From Streptomyces sp. NBC_00083 (GTDB lineage: Bacteria; Actinomycetota; Actinomycetes; Streptomycetales; Streptomycetaceae), in NCBI RefSeq assembly GCF_026343295.1, contig NZ_JAPELY010000005.1, positions 349,629-413,628 of the forward strand: a stretch of 64,000 nucleotides of DNA. The letters run 5' to 3'. The position numbers and the translations under genes were made by a program. Below the pieces are notes generated by a model, which did no database searches, was not told where the DNA came from, and worked only from the letters and a program-made list of their open reading frames with translations. Numbering within the stretch: the stretch's first letter is position 1; each line of letters starts with the position of its first letter. Shown in pieces: positions 44,834 to 52,933 of the stretch.

Positions 44834-45033
44834 TTATCCACAGCGCTATCCACGGGGAGTGGATAACTCAGACGATCTGTGGATAACTTCCGGGATGTTG
44901 ACGCCGGTGTGACTGGCTCGGCCACCCGCCACACCCCTTGTGCCCCTTGCCCCACCTGGAACTCCCAGGTCAGGAGCGAGGGGCACGGGCGTTCCCCACC
45001 CAGTGCACAAGTTCGGGCACCCACTGTGGACAA
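44834..45033. other. DnaA-box cluster between crgA and rhomboid gene
   Basis: Perfect boxes: TTATCCACA at 44834-44842 (+) and 44878-44886 (-), TTGTCCACA at 45025-45033 (-). Near matches: TTATCCACT at 44858-44866 (-) and CTATCCACG at 44846-44854 (+). The cluster fills the 326-base gap, which has no supported gene. It resembles DnaA-titrating clusters known outside oriC in streptomycetes. Confidence 0.85.
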
Positions 45034-45109
45034 CTCTGGGGAAAGCTCGTACCCGCTGTGCCCGGAGGGGCTCCCGCGAGCCGGATCGGGCGCGGTGCCG
45101 CAGGCCGGA

Positions 45110-46003
45110 TCAGGTCAGCTGTGCGGTGCGGATCAGGACCAGCGCGAGCGAGACCGCGAGGACCGCGGCGCAGCTGCCCCACTGGGTCAGGGCGCGCCGG
45201 TCCGCCGGGGCGTGCACCATGCCGATGCCGACCAGGACGCCCGCGACGAGACCGCCGACATGGGCCTGCCAGGCGATGCCCGACCACGAGAACGTGAAGA
45301 TCAGGTTGACCACGAGCAGCCCGATCACCGGGCGCATGTCGTACTGCATCCGCCGCATCAGCACCGCCAGGGCGCCGAACAGGCCGAAGATCGCGCCGGA
45401 CGCCCCGAGCGAGCCCTGGTTCTGCGCGGTCAGGAGGTACGTCAGCGCACCGCCCGCCAGACCCGACACGAAGTACAGCGCGAGATAACGCGCCCGGCCG
45501 AGCGCCGCCTCCAGGGGCCCGCCCACCCACCACAGGCTGAGCATGTTGAAGCCGATGTGCAGGTAGCCGTCGTGCACGAACATCGAGGTCACCAGGCGGT
45601 ACCACTGGCCCTCGGCCACGCCCTGCACGCCGTCGAAGCCCGGGACCGTGGCCGAGCCCAGCAGCATGAGCGCGTCTCTGACCTGGGTGCCCACGATCAG
45701 CTGCACCAGGAAGAAGGCCAGGTTGACCCCGATGAGGATCTTCGTGACCAGCTGCCGGTCGCCGGCCGCCAGGACCCCGCCCGCCACGGTCCTCGGCTGG
45801 TTCGCGGCCGGCGCGTGGCCGGTGCCCGAGCCGGAGCGGACGCATTCGGGGCACTGGAAGCCGACGGACGCGCTGACCATGCACTGCGGGCAGATCGGCC
45901 GGTCGCAGCGCGCGCATCTGATGCCGGTGCCCACCTCGGGATGGCGGTAGCAGCCGGGCAGGCCCGGCTGTCGCGCCTCGTCCTGACCCTGGTCCTGGTT
46001 CAT
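45110..46003 (-). CDS. Rhomboid intramembrane protease with N-terminal zinc finger
   Basis: A 297-residue protein. Residues 15-60 form a B-box-like zinc finger (CYRHPEVGTGIRCARCDRPI, then CPQCM and CPEC). Six or seven membrane helices follow with the rhomboid marks: HIGFNMLSLWWVGGPLEAAL, catalytic Ser in GASGAIFGLFGAL, and His in AHVGGLVAGVL. It would cleave membrane-protein helices; the finger may bind partner proteins. It lies 88 bases downstream of the cyclophilin gene in the same direction. Confidence 0.9.
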   Translation of the reverse strand: MNQDQGQDEARQPGLPGCYRHPEVGTGIRCARCDRPICPQCMVSASVGFQCPECVRSGSGTGHAPAANQPRTVAGGVLAAGDRQLVTKILIGVNLAFFLVQLIVGTQVRDALMLLGSATVPGFDGVQGVAEGQWYRLVTSMFVHDGYLHIGFNMLSLWWVGGPLEAALGRARYLALYFVSGLAGGALTYLLTAQNQGSLGASGAIFGLFGALAVLMRRMQYDMRPVIGLLVVNLIFTFSWSGIAWQAHVGGLVAGVLVGIGMVHAPADRRALTQWGSCAAVLAVSLALVLIRTAQLT

Positions 46004-46091
46004 CGGGCTCCCTCGTCCTGATCCGGCAGCAGCTCCGCCCCGCTCGTCATACGGACGGGCGGGGCGGAAAGGTTCCCTGCGGAGCCGGAGA

Positions 46092-46625
46092 TCAGCCTTC
46101 GCGGGTCTCCACGACGACCGACTCGATGACCACGTCGTTGACCGGGCGGTCGGTGCGCGGGTTGGTCTGGGTGGCGCCGATGGCGTCCACGACCTTCTTG
46201 CCGGCCTCGGAGGAGACCTCGCCGAAGATGGTGTGCTTGCCGGTCAGCCACGCGGTGGGCGACACGGTGATGAAGAACTGCGAGCCGTTGGTGGCCGGGC
46301 CGGCGTTGGCCATGGCCAGCAGGTACGGCTTGGTGAAGGCGAGGTCGGGGTGGAACTCGTCGCCGAACTCGTAGCCCGGACCGCCGGTGCCGTTGCCCAG
46401 GGGGTCGCCGCCCTGGATCATGAAGCCCTCGATGACGCGGTGGAAGACGGTGCCGTCGTAGAGCCGGTCGCTGGTCTTCTTGCCGGTCGCGGGGTGGACC
46501 CACTCGCGCTCGCCCTGGGCGAGTTCCACGAAGTTCTTGACCGTCTTGGGTGCGTGGTTCGGCAGGAGCCGAATCTCGATGTCGCCCTGGTTGGTCTTCA
46601 GGGTGGCGTAAAGCTGCTCGGCCAC
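46092..46625 (-). CDS. ppiB: Cyclophilin-type peptidyl-prolyl isomerase
   Basis: A 177-residue cytoplasmic cyclophilin. Active-site segments are FHRVIEGFMIQGGDPLGNGT (catalytic Arg), GSQFFITVSPTAWLTGKHTI and FGEVSSEAGKKVVDAI. GTG at 46625 was chosen for AAAGGAAGG seven bases upstream; the open frame extends to 46943 without a ribosome site. It assists folding at Xaa-Pro bonds. Confidence 0.93.
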   Translation of the reverse strand: MAEQLYATLKTNQGDIEIRLLPNHAPKTVKNFVELAQGEREWVHPATGKKTSDRLYDGTVFHRVIEGFMIQGGDPLGNGTGGPGYEFGDEFHPDLAFTKPYLLAMANAGPATNGSQFFITVSPTAWLTGKHTIFGEVSSEAGKKVVDAIGATQTNPRTDRPVNDVVIESVVVETREG

Positions 46626-46956
46626 GATCTGCCTTCCTTTGAAGCGCTGCACAGGTCTGCCTGCACAGGTCTGCACTGACGTTGCACGATCCTCGCACGG
46701 ACGGTGCCGCAGGGTGGAAAACCGCCCGGTTACCGACAGATACCCGTCGAACGGTGCTGTACTGCCCCCAACCGTGGCATTGTCGTCGGCGAGCTCCCCC
46801 TCAGTACCGCGTCCCGCCCCGCGCCCCGTAATTGCTCGAAAGACACGCCCCCCACCCGGATGCCTTGGAGCACATGCCGGGTACCCGCAGGACAGGCATG
46901 ATTTCGCAATGGGTGGAAAGGCGACATACCGAACCGCCACCAAGGAGGAGGATCAC
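46626..46956. other. Divergent promoter region ppiB / DUF5324
   Basis: 331 bases between divergent genes. Frames of 65-70 residues crossing it are unsupported. I see no strong repeat or known operator. Confidence 0.4.
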
Positions 46957-47667
46957 GTGACCCGCATGGAGAGCGTGCGCGCCGCAACCGGAACGGCGAA
47001 GGAGAGCGTGCTGCACGCCGCGGAAGTGGTGGCGCCCTACGCCGACTCGGCCAGGCAGCAGGCCGCACAGTATGCCCAGCACTACGCCCAGGAGGCGCGC
47101 GTGCGCGTCGCTCCGAAGGTGTCGAAGGCCGCGGCCCAGGCGCGCAGCCAGGCCAGGCACCAGTACGACGCCCGTGTCGCGCCGCACGTCCCGGCGCGCA
47201 TGGACGACGTGGCCCATCAGGCGGCCGAGCGTTCGCGCCGGGCGGCCCGGCAGGCCGCCGACTACGCCGCGCCCCGCGTGGAGCAGGCGGTCGCCGCCGC
47301 CCAGCCGCTGCGCGAGGAGGCCATGGCCCGCTCCACGGCGGCGCTGGCCGCGCTGCGCGGTCAGGTGACGCCGCGGGAGATCGAGAAGCTGGCGCGCAAG
47401 CACCGGCGGCACGCAAGGAACGCCCGGTTCGCCAAGGGTGTCCTGGTCGTCGGTGTCCTGGCGGGTGGCGCGTTCGCCGCGTGGCGGTGGTGGGACAAGC
47501 AGGCCAACCCTGACTGGCTGGTCGAACCGCCGGAGCCGACCGAGGTCCCCGACCGGACGCCGCTCAGCTCCGTGGACGGCAGCGCGGACGCCCTCGACCC
47601 CGAGGTCCAGGCCAAGCAGGCCGAGGCCGAGGCGGCGGCCGAGGCGAAGGAGCGCGGCGAGAGCTGA
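46957..47667 (+). CDS. DUF5324-family protein
   Basis: A 236-residue protein rich in Ala, Arg and Gln with long amphipathic helices from residue 1 to 150 (AAEVVAPYADSARQQAAQYA, and MDDVAHQAAERSRRAARQAA), then one membrane helix (GVLVVGVLAGGAFAAWRWW) and an acidic tail. This is the DUF5324 pattern; function unknown, perhaps a membrane-tethered structural or stress protein. GTG at 46957 is six bases after AAGGAGGAG, an excellent ribosome site; an ATG three codons later is the alternative. Confidence 0.82.
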   Translation: MTRMESVRAATGTAKESVLHAAEVVAPYADSARQQAAQYAQHYAQEARVRVAPKVSKAAAQARSQARHQYDARVAPHVPARMDDVAHQAAERSRRAARQAADYAAPRVEQAVAAAQPLREEAMARSTAALAALRGQVTPREIEKLARKHRRHARNARFAKGVLVVGVLAGGAFAAWRWWDKQANPDWLVEPPEPTEVPDRTPLSSVDGSADALDPEVQAKQAEAEAAAEAKERGES

Positions 47668-47695
47668 CGCGGCACCGCCGCGGCAGGAACGACCG

Positions 47696-47729
47696 GGCGC
47701 CCGGCGGCCTCACCAGGCCGCCGGGCGCC
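47696..47729. terminator. Terminator between DUF5324 gene and accessory operon
   Basis: A perfect 15-bp stem (GGCGCCCGGCGGCCT and its complement) with a CACC loop, placed between convergent genes. Confidence 0.85.
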
Positions 47730-47811
47730 TTCCGTTGCGCACGCACCCGGTGCTCCGCGCCGTGCGCGGTCCGCACCGCACCCGGTGTCCGGCGCGCCGT
47801 GCGGCCGGGCG

Positions 47812-48393
47812 TCAGAAGCCGCACATCACGCGGCTGTGGAGAACGGCGACGCACGAGGCGACCGCGCGGGACACCACGGCGACCGGGTCCGCCGCCGGCC
47901 ACGCCCCGGCCGGGTCCGCCCCGCCCGGCCCGTCGGGTGCGGGCTCCCACGCCGGGCGCGCCGCCCGCAGCAGCTCCCTCAGCGCGGGCCGCAGCGCCGG
48001 GTCGCCGCGGTGGCCGTCGCGCGGCAGCAGCCTGCCCCGCCCGCCGAGCGGGCCGCGCAGCCACACCAGTTCGCCGCGGTCCACGAGGCTCCGCTCGACC
48101 GCGGGGAACGTGGACGGCGCGAGCCGCTCCACGCACGCCGCGACGGTGAGCGGGCGCCTGCCCCGGGCGAGCCGGTCCAGGGCCTCGCCCTGCACCGCGT
48201 CACCCACCGGGCCCGCGCCGGGCGCGGGGGCGAGGACGCTCACCCGGCCGGCGTGTACGGCGATGCGGCCGCCCCGCGCCAGGTCGACCAGGACCGCTCC
48301 GGCCAGCACGCGGCCCAGTTCCAGGTGCCAGGCTCCGGCGCGACCGCCCGTCACGCCGGCCACCCGCAGCATGGCCTCGTCCGTGAGCGGCAT
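47812..48393 (-). CDS. GPP34/GOLPH3-like protein
   Basis: A 193-residue protein that looks like a short member of the GPP34 (Golgi phosphoprotein 3-like) family common in Streptomyces: LTDEAMLRVAGVTGGR at the start, LELGRVLAGAVLVDLARGGR, LVDRGELVWLRGPLGGRGRL and a C-terminal AVASCVAVLHSRVMCGF. The family motif is not strong, so the call is tentative. GGAGGGCGG in the preceding 9-codon frame serves as its ribosome site. It is last in the leftward accessory operon and may bind lipid or regulate. Confidence 0.6.
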   Translation of the reverse strand: MPLTDEAMLRVAGVTGGRAGAWHLELGRVLAGAVLVDLARGGRIAVHAGRVSVLAPAPGAGPVGDAVQGEALDRLARGRRPLTVAACVERLAPSTFPAVERSLVDRGELVWLRGPLGGRGRLLPRDGHRGDPALRPALRELLRAARPAWEPAPDGPGGADPAGAWPAADPVAVVSRAVASCVAVLHSRVMCGF

Positions 48394-48423
48394 TCAGCCG
48401 CCCTCCGCGATCACGTACGTCAT
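48394..48423 (-). CDS. 9-codon reading frame between cluster genes
   Basis: ATG at 48423 opens MTYVIAEGG then TGA, directly followed by the ATG of the GPP34-like gene. AGGAG lies 6 bases upstream. The first seven residues equal the start of actinobacterial 7Fe ferredoxins (FdxA) as I know them. It may be a ferredoxin remnant, a leader peptide that couples translation, or chance. Confidence 0.3.
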   Translation of the reverse strand: MTYVIAEGG

Positions 48424-48432
48424 GGACGGCTC

Positions 48433-50097
48433 CTAGGAATGGGGGCGCTCGTCGCCGGCCGTCGGATACCCGGCCCGCTTCCAGTACTCGAAGCCGCCGA
48501 GCATCTCCTTCACGCGGAAGCCGAGCGCGGTCAGCTTGGCGGCTGCGCGGGTGCCGCCGTTGCAGGCGGGGCCCCAGCCGTAGGTGACGTAGAGGGGCTC
48601 GGGGTCGAGGGACTTGGCCGTGGCGGAGCCGATGTCCTGGTGGGGCAGGCTGAGGGCGCCGCGGACGTGCTCGGCGGCGTACGCGCCGGGGCGCCGGACA
48701 TCGAGGACGACCAGGCCCCGTACGCCCTCTTCGAGGTCGTGGTGGACGTCGAAGGGGTCGGTCTCGCACGCGAGGCGGACGTGCTGGAAGTACTCCTGGG
48801 CCCGCTCGGGCGCGGCCGGGGGGACTTCGAGGGTGCGGCCGGGCGCCTCGTAGCGGATCGGGCGGTAGTCGGCGAGGCGGCGGAAGTCGCGGTAGGCCGC
48901 CTCGTAGTCCCTTGACGAGACGAGGAAGGTGCCGCCGTTGGCGAGCAGCGAGTTGCTGGGCTCGATGCGCTCGCCGACCGCGACCGCCCACTCCATGTCG
49001 ACGTCGCCCTCGAGCTCCGGCTCGACCAGCTCCCTGACGGTGCCGGCCGCCTTGGGCACGACGCCGTCGAAGCAGTAGACCTGCTCGCCGTCGTAGGGGT
49101 GGCTCTTGACGCCGGACTCGATCTCGAAGGCCAGGTTGATGAAGGCGATGCCGTAGTTGCGCTGCATCGCGGCGAGCCCGGCCATGCCCTTGAAGCGGGC
49201 GCCGACTTCGAGGAAGACGAGCTCGTCGTCGGCGGTGTGGAAGAGCTCCAGGTGGGAGCCGCCGTCGGGGCGGCCGAGCGCGTCGAGGGCCCGCTCCGCG
49301 AAGGCGACCATGCGGGCCACGCGCGGATCGGTGTCGATGAGGTTGATGTCGGCGTTGACCTTGCCGCCGGGCACTTCGAGGGAGTTGACGAGGTACTCGG
49401 TGACACCGCCGAAGACGGTGCGGCCCGCCTCGCTGACGATGTTGACGCTGTACATCGTCCCGTCGACGAACTCCTCGTACGCGTAGACCCGTCCGAGGTC
49501 CGCCGGCAGCGCGGTGAACTCGTCGCAGCCCTCGATCTTGAGGACGCCCTCGGAGGCGGCCGCGTCCACCGGCTTGAGGATGAAGGGGAGGCCGACCTCC
49601 GCGACGAGGTGCTTGAAGTAGGCCTCGGGCGAGGCGGTGAAGCGCGCGGTGTCGAAGGTGCCGAAGAGCGGCACGCGTACGCCCGCTTCGAGCAGGCGCT
49701 GCTTCATCAGGCACTTGTCGCGGAACGGCAGGATGTCGGCGGCCCCCGGCCCCCTGATGCCGAGCCGGGTGCGGATCTCGGCGGCGACGGTCATGTCCTG
49801 CTCGTCGTAGCAGTGCACGGTCAGCTCGTCGGTGGTCGCCGAGCCCGAGGCGATGAGGTCCTCGACCACGGCGAGCGACGCGTCCAGGTCGACGAGCGAG
49901 TACAGCATGGGGGTCGGGTCGGCGAGCCCGCACGGCACGACGTGGATCTCGTCGAACCAGCCGCGCTGCGCGGCGTCGAGGTTGTCCGCGTCGCGGTCCG
50001 CGAAGATGCCGATCAGGCGCACCTCGTCCGGGTTCACCAGCAGGTCGTGCCGGAAGACCCGGAAGCCGCGGGTGGAGATGATGACTGCGGTCTTCAT
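48433..50097 (-). CDS. ATP-grasp ligase fused to rhodanese domain
   Basis: A 554-residue protein. Residues 1-400 form an ATP-grasp ligase of the carboxylate-amine type: pre-ATP-grasp start MKTAVIISTRGFRVFRHDLL, ATP-binding LPFILKPVDAAASEGVLKIE, YAYEEFVDGTMYSVNIVSEA, and the metal region LVFLEVGARFKGMAG. From about 450 a rhodanese domain follows with LVVLDVRRPGAYAAEHVRGA and the loop ACNGGTR carrying Cys512. The join is continuous, without frameshift. It could activate an acid as acyl phosphate for amide or, with the rhodanese, sulfur transfer. ATGA overlap with the aminotransferase gene. Confidence 0.85.
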   Translation of the reverse strand: MKTAVIISTRGFRVFRHDLLVNPDEVRLIGIFADRDADNLDAAQRGWFDEIHVVPCGLADPTPMLYSLVDLDASLAVVEDLIASGSATTDELTVHCYDEQDMTVAAEIRTRLGIRGPGAADILPFRDKCLMKQRLLEAGVRVPLFGTFDTARFTASPEAYFKHLVAEVGLPFILKPVDAAASEGVLKIEGCDEFTALPADLGRVYAYEEFVDGTMYSVNIVSEAGRTVFGGVTEYLVNSLEVPGGKVNADINLIDTDPRVARMVAFAERALDALGRPDGGSHLELFHTADDELVFLEVGARFKGMAGLAAMQRNYGIAFINLAFEIESGVKSHPYDGEQVYCFDGVVPKAAGTVRELVEPELEGDVDMEWAVAVGERIEPSNSLLANGGTFLVSSRDYEAAYRDFRRLADYRPIRYEAPGRTLEVPPAAPERAQEYFQHVRLACETDPFDVHHDLEEGVRGLVVLDVRRPGAYAAEHVRGALSLPHQDIGSATAKSLDPEPLYVTYGWGPACNGGTRAAAKLTALGFRVKEMLGGFEYWKRAGYPTAGDERPHS

Positions 50098-51524
50098 GCG
50101 GCCGTGACCTCGTTCGGTGCGGGCTCGGACGCCGTGCCGCGGCGGCCGGTGAGCGGGTGCGGGGCGGACAGGTCGGACAGCTCGGAGAGCTCGGACAGCG
50201 CGTCGGCGAGCGTGTGCAGGCCCGCCGAGAGGTTGACCTGGCTGATGGTGAGCGGCGGAAGCAGCTTGAGCACCTCGTCGCGGCGGCCACAGGTCTCGAT
50301 GACGAGGCCCTTCTCGAAGCAGCGCCGCGAGACGGCGGAGGCGTCGAGTGCGGGCGCGGTGCTGAGGTCGACGGCCTGCATCAGGCCGATGCCGCGCACG
50401 GTGGCCCCGTAGGGCTGGGCGACGTGCCGGTCGAGGAAGTCCGAGACCAGGTGCGCCCTGGTGCGGACCTGCTTCACGAAGGTGTCGTCGGACCAGTAGT
50501 GGCGCAGGGCCGCGGTCGCCGCGACGAAGGCGAGCTGGTGGCCGCGGAAGGTGCCGTTGTGCTGGCCGGGCTGCCAGATGTCGTACTCCGGCTTGATCAG
50601 CACGATGGCCATGGGCAGGCCGTAGCCGCCGATCGACTTGGAGAGGGTCACCAGGTCGGGGGTGATGCCCGCGCGCTCGAAGGAGAAGAAGTCGCCGGTG
50701 CGGCCGCAGCCCGCCTGGATGTCGTCGACGACGAGCAGGATGCCGTACTGGTCGCACAGCGCCCGCAGTTCGCGCAGGAACGCCGTCGGCGCCACCCACA
50801 CGCCGCCCTCGCCCTGCACGGTCTCCAGGAGCACCGCGGCCGGTTTCTCCACGCCCGAGCTGGGGTCCTCCAGGTAGTGGCGCAGCAGCCCGATGCTGTC
50901 GAACTCGCCGAGCGGCGAGATCGGGTACGGGAGGTGGGTGACCTTGGGGAGGGTCGCCTCCAGGCCCTGGCGGTAGTAGCCGGAGCCGGTCGCGGCGAGC
51001 GCGCCGGTGCTGACGCCGTGGAAGCCGCCGCCGAACGCCACCACGTTGGTGCGGCCCGTGACCAGGCGCGCCACCTTCAGGGCCGCCTCCACCGCGTTGG
51101 TGCCCGACGGGCTCGTGAACTGGACCTTGTACTCCAGGCCGCGCGGTTCGAGGATGAGCTCGCGCAGCGCCCCGAGGAACGCCGACTTCGCGGAGGTGGC
51201 CAGGTCGAGGCCGTGCACCAGGCCGTCGTTCTGCAGGTAGGCGAGCAGCTCCTCCTTGATCGGGTCGGGGTTGTGGCCGTAGTTGAGGGTGCCCGCGCCG
51301 GACAGGAAGTCGATGTAGCGGGCGCCGTCCGCGGTGCGGAGCAGGTCGCCCTTGGCGCTGGTGAAGACGGCGGGGAAGGCACGCGAGTAGGACCGTACGG
51401 CCGACTCGTCGGTCTCGGGGAGGGCCGGGGGGGCGAGCGGGGGGTCGAGCGGGGTCGCGTGCGGAGCGGGCGCGTCGAGGGCCGGGGCCGGGAAGGCCGG
51501 GGCGGCGAGGGTCGGTGCGGACAT
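50094..51524 (-). CDS. EctB-like class III aminotransferase
   Basis: A 476-residue PLP enzyme very like diaminobutyrate-2-oxoglutarate transaminase: VRSYSRAFPAVFTSAKGDLL, YIDFLSGAGTLNYGHNPDPI, FTSPSGTNAVEAALKVARL, VDDIQAGCGRTGDFFSFE, the Schiff-base Lys296 in LSKSIGGYGLPMA and HNGTFRGHQLAFVAATAAL. Such enzymes turn aspartate semialdehyde into 2,4-diaminobutyrate. EctA and EctC are absent, so ectoine is unlikely. A 45-residue Pro/Ala leader precedes the domain. It starts 5 bases after the PurD-like gene stop, with GGGAGG upstream. Confidence 0.88.
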   Translation of the reverse strand: MSAPTLAAPAFPAPALDAPAPHATPLDPPLAPPALPETDESAVRSYSRAFPAVFTSAKGDLLRTADGARYIDFLSGAGTLNYGHNPDPIKEELLAYLQNDGLVHGLDLATSAKSAFLGALRELILEPRGLEYKVQFTSPSGTNAVEAALKVARLVTGRTNVVAFGGGFHGVSTGALAATGSGYYRQGLEATLPKVTHLPYPISPLGEFDSIGLLRHYLEDPSSGVEKPAAVLLETVQGEGGVWVAPTAFLRELRALCDQYGILLVVDDIQAGCGRTGDFFSFERAGITPDLVTLSKSIGGYGLPMAIVLIKPEYDIWQPGQHNGTFRGHQLAFVAATAALRHYWSDDTFVKQVRTRAHLVSDFLDRHVAQPYGATVRGIGLMQAVDLSTAPALDASAVSRRCFEKGLVIETCGRRDEVLKLLPPLTISQVNLSAGLHTLADALSELSELSDLSAPHPLTGRRGTASEPAPNEVTAA

Positions 51525-51529
51525 GGGGG

Positions 51530-52933
51530 TTACCTCCCGGTGGGGACGACGGCGACGGCGGGTGCGAGGGGCTGCGGTGCCTGCCCCGGGGCGGCTTCCA
51601 GGACGGACCAGGCGGGTTCGGAGGACCGCTCGAGGGCGGCGCCGATGTCGGCGCGGTGGCGCATGCCGGGGAACGAGATGGCGCCGATGCGCCGGTAGGC
51701 CTGGGCCCGCGCCTCGGCGAGCGTGGTGCCGGAGCCGACGACGTGCAGGACGCGGCCGCCGCTGGTCACCGGCTGCCCTTCCGCCCCGGCCCGCAGGTTG
51801 GCGTAGAACAGCCGGGTCCGGTCGAGCGGGAACTGCGTCAGGCCGAGCACCTGCCCGCCGGTGGCGAAGGCGCCGAACGGCCAGCCGGGTGCGGCCCCGG
51901 GGTCGGCCGGGTCGAGGCAGCCCTGCGTGAGGGCGACGCTGCACCGCACCAGCGCGTCGGTGACGAGCAGGCTGTTGCCCAGGTCCTTGCGGAGCACCGC
52001 GCGGCACAGCTCGGTGAAGTCGCTGTGCACGCCCGGCAGGACGGCCTCCGCCTCGGAGTCGCCGAACCGGGTGTTGATCTCGATGACGCGCAGGCCCGCC
52101 GCGGTGAGCATCGCCCCGATGTAGACGAAGCCCGTGTAGGCGAGGCCCTCGTCCCGCAGGCCGGCCACGAGCGGCTCGACCAGGTCGCGGCGGAGCTGTT
52201 CGAGCAGGGCGGGCGAGGCCTGCGGGTGCGGGGCGATGGACCCCATGCCGTCGCAGTTCTTGCCGGCGTCGCCCTCCAGGGTCCGCTTGAAGTCGAGGGC
52301 GGTCGGGAAGAGCAGGTAGTCCTCGCCGTCGAGCAGGGCGAAGACGGAGATCTCCCGGCCGTACAGGCGCTCCTCGACGACGACTTGGAACCGCTCGCCC
52401 TGCGCGGCGGCGAAGGCGTCCACGGCCGCGGTGGCCTCGACGGCCGTGTCGCACACCACCGCCCCGTCGCCGTCCGGGGTCAGCCCGTCGGTCTTGACGA
52501 CGCAGGCGTAGGGCAGCGCCCGTATGTACGCCTTGGCGGCGCCCGGGTCGGTGAACGCCCCGTACCGCGCGGTGGGCAGCCCGTGGTCCTCGCAGAAGCG
52601 CTTGCCGCGCTCCTTGCTCGCCTCCAGGCGGGCGGCCTGCGCGGAGGGGCCGATCACCTGGTGTCCGGCGGCGGCCAGGACATCGGCGTACCCCGCGGAC
52701 AGGGCGTCGATGTTGGAGACGAAGACGAACTCCACGGGGTGCTCCGCGAGGAACGCCAGCGCGGTGTCCGGGTCGTCGAAGCGGATCCCCGGGACCGGCA
52801 CGATGCGCCCGTGGCCGTCGAGGGCGTCGGTGCCGGGCCCGTAGTACACGGTCACGTCGGGGTCGGTACGGAGGAACAGGTCACAGATCGCGTGTCCGCG
52901 GCCCGTGCCGTCCACCACCAGGATGTGTGTCAC
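51530..52933 (-). CDS. PurD-like ATP-grasp ligase
   Basis: A 467-residue protein resembling phosphoribosylamine-glycine ligase: start THILVVDGTGRGHAICDLFL, ATP-binding YACVVKTDGLTPDGDGAVVC, AALDFKRTLEGDAGKN-like loop (TALDFKRTLEGDAGKNCDGM) and metal site LRVIEINTRFGDSEAEAVLP. Placement in an operon with a transporter, oxygenase and aminotransferase argues against purine synthesis and for a recruited amino-acid or amine ligase. GTG at 52933 overlaps the desaturase stop (GTGA). Confidence 0.82.
   Translation of the reverse strand: MTHILVVDGTGRGHAICDLFLRTDPDVTVYYGPGTDALDGHGRIVPVPGIRFDDPDTALAFLAEHPVEFVFVSNIDALSAGYADVLAAAGHQVIGPSAQAARLEASKERGKRFCEDHGLPTARYGAFTDPGAAKAYIRALPYACVVKTDGLTPDGDGAVVCDTAVEATAAVDAFAAAQGERFQVVVEERLYGREISVFALLDGEDYLLFPTALDFKRTLEGDAGKNCDGMGSIAPHPQASPALLEQLRRDLVEPLVAGLRDEGLAYTGFVYIGAMLTAAGLRVIEINTRFGDSEAEAVLPGVHSDFTELCRAVLRKDLGNSLLVTDALVRCSVALTQGCLDPADPGAAPGWPFGAFATGGQVLGLTQFPLDRTRLFYANLRAGAEGQPVTSGGRVLHVVGSGTTLAEARAQAYRRIGAISFPGMRHRADIGAALERSSEPAWSVLEAAPGQAPQPLAPAVAVVPTGR

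Noticed and set aside
51530..52933. Calling the PurD-like gene purD of purine synthesis
   Set aside because: Its operon partners are an oxygenase, desaturase, aminotransferase and exporter, and no other purine gene is present.
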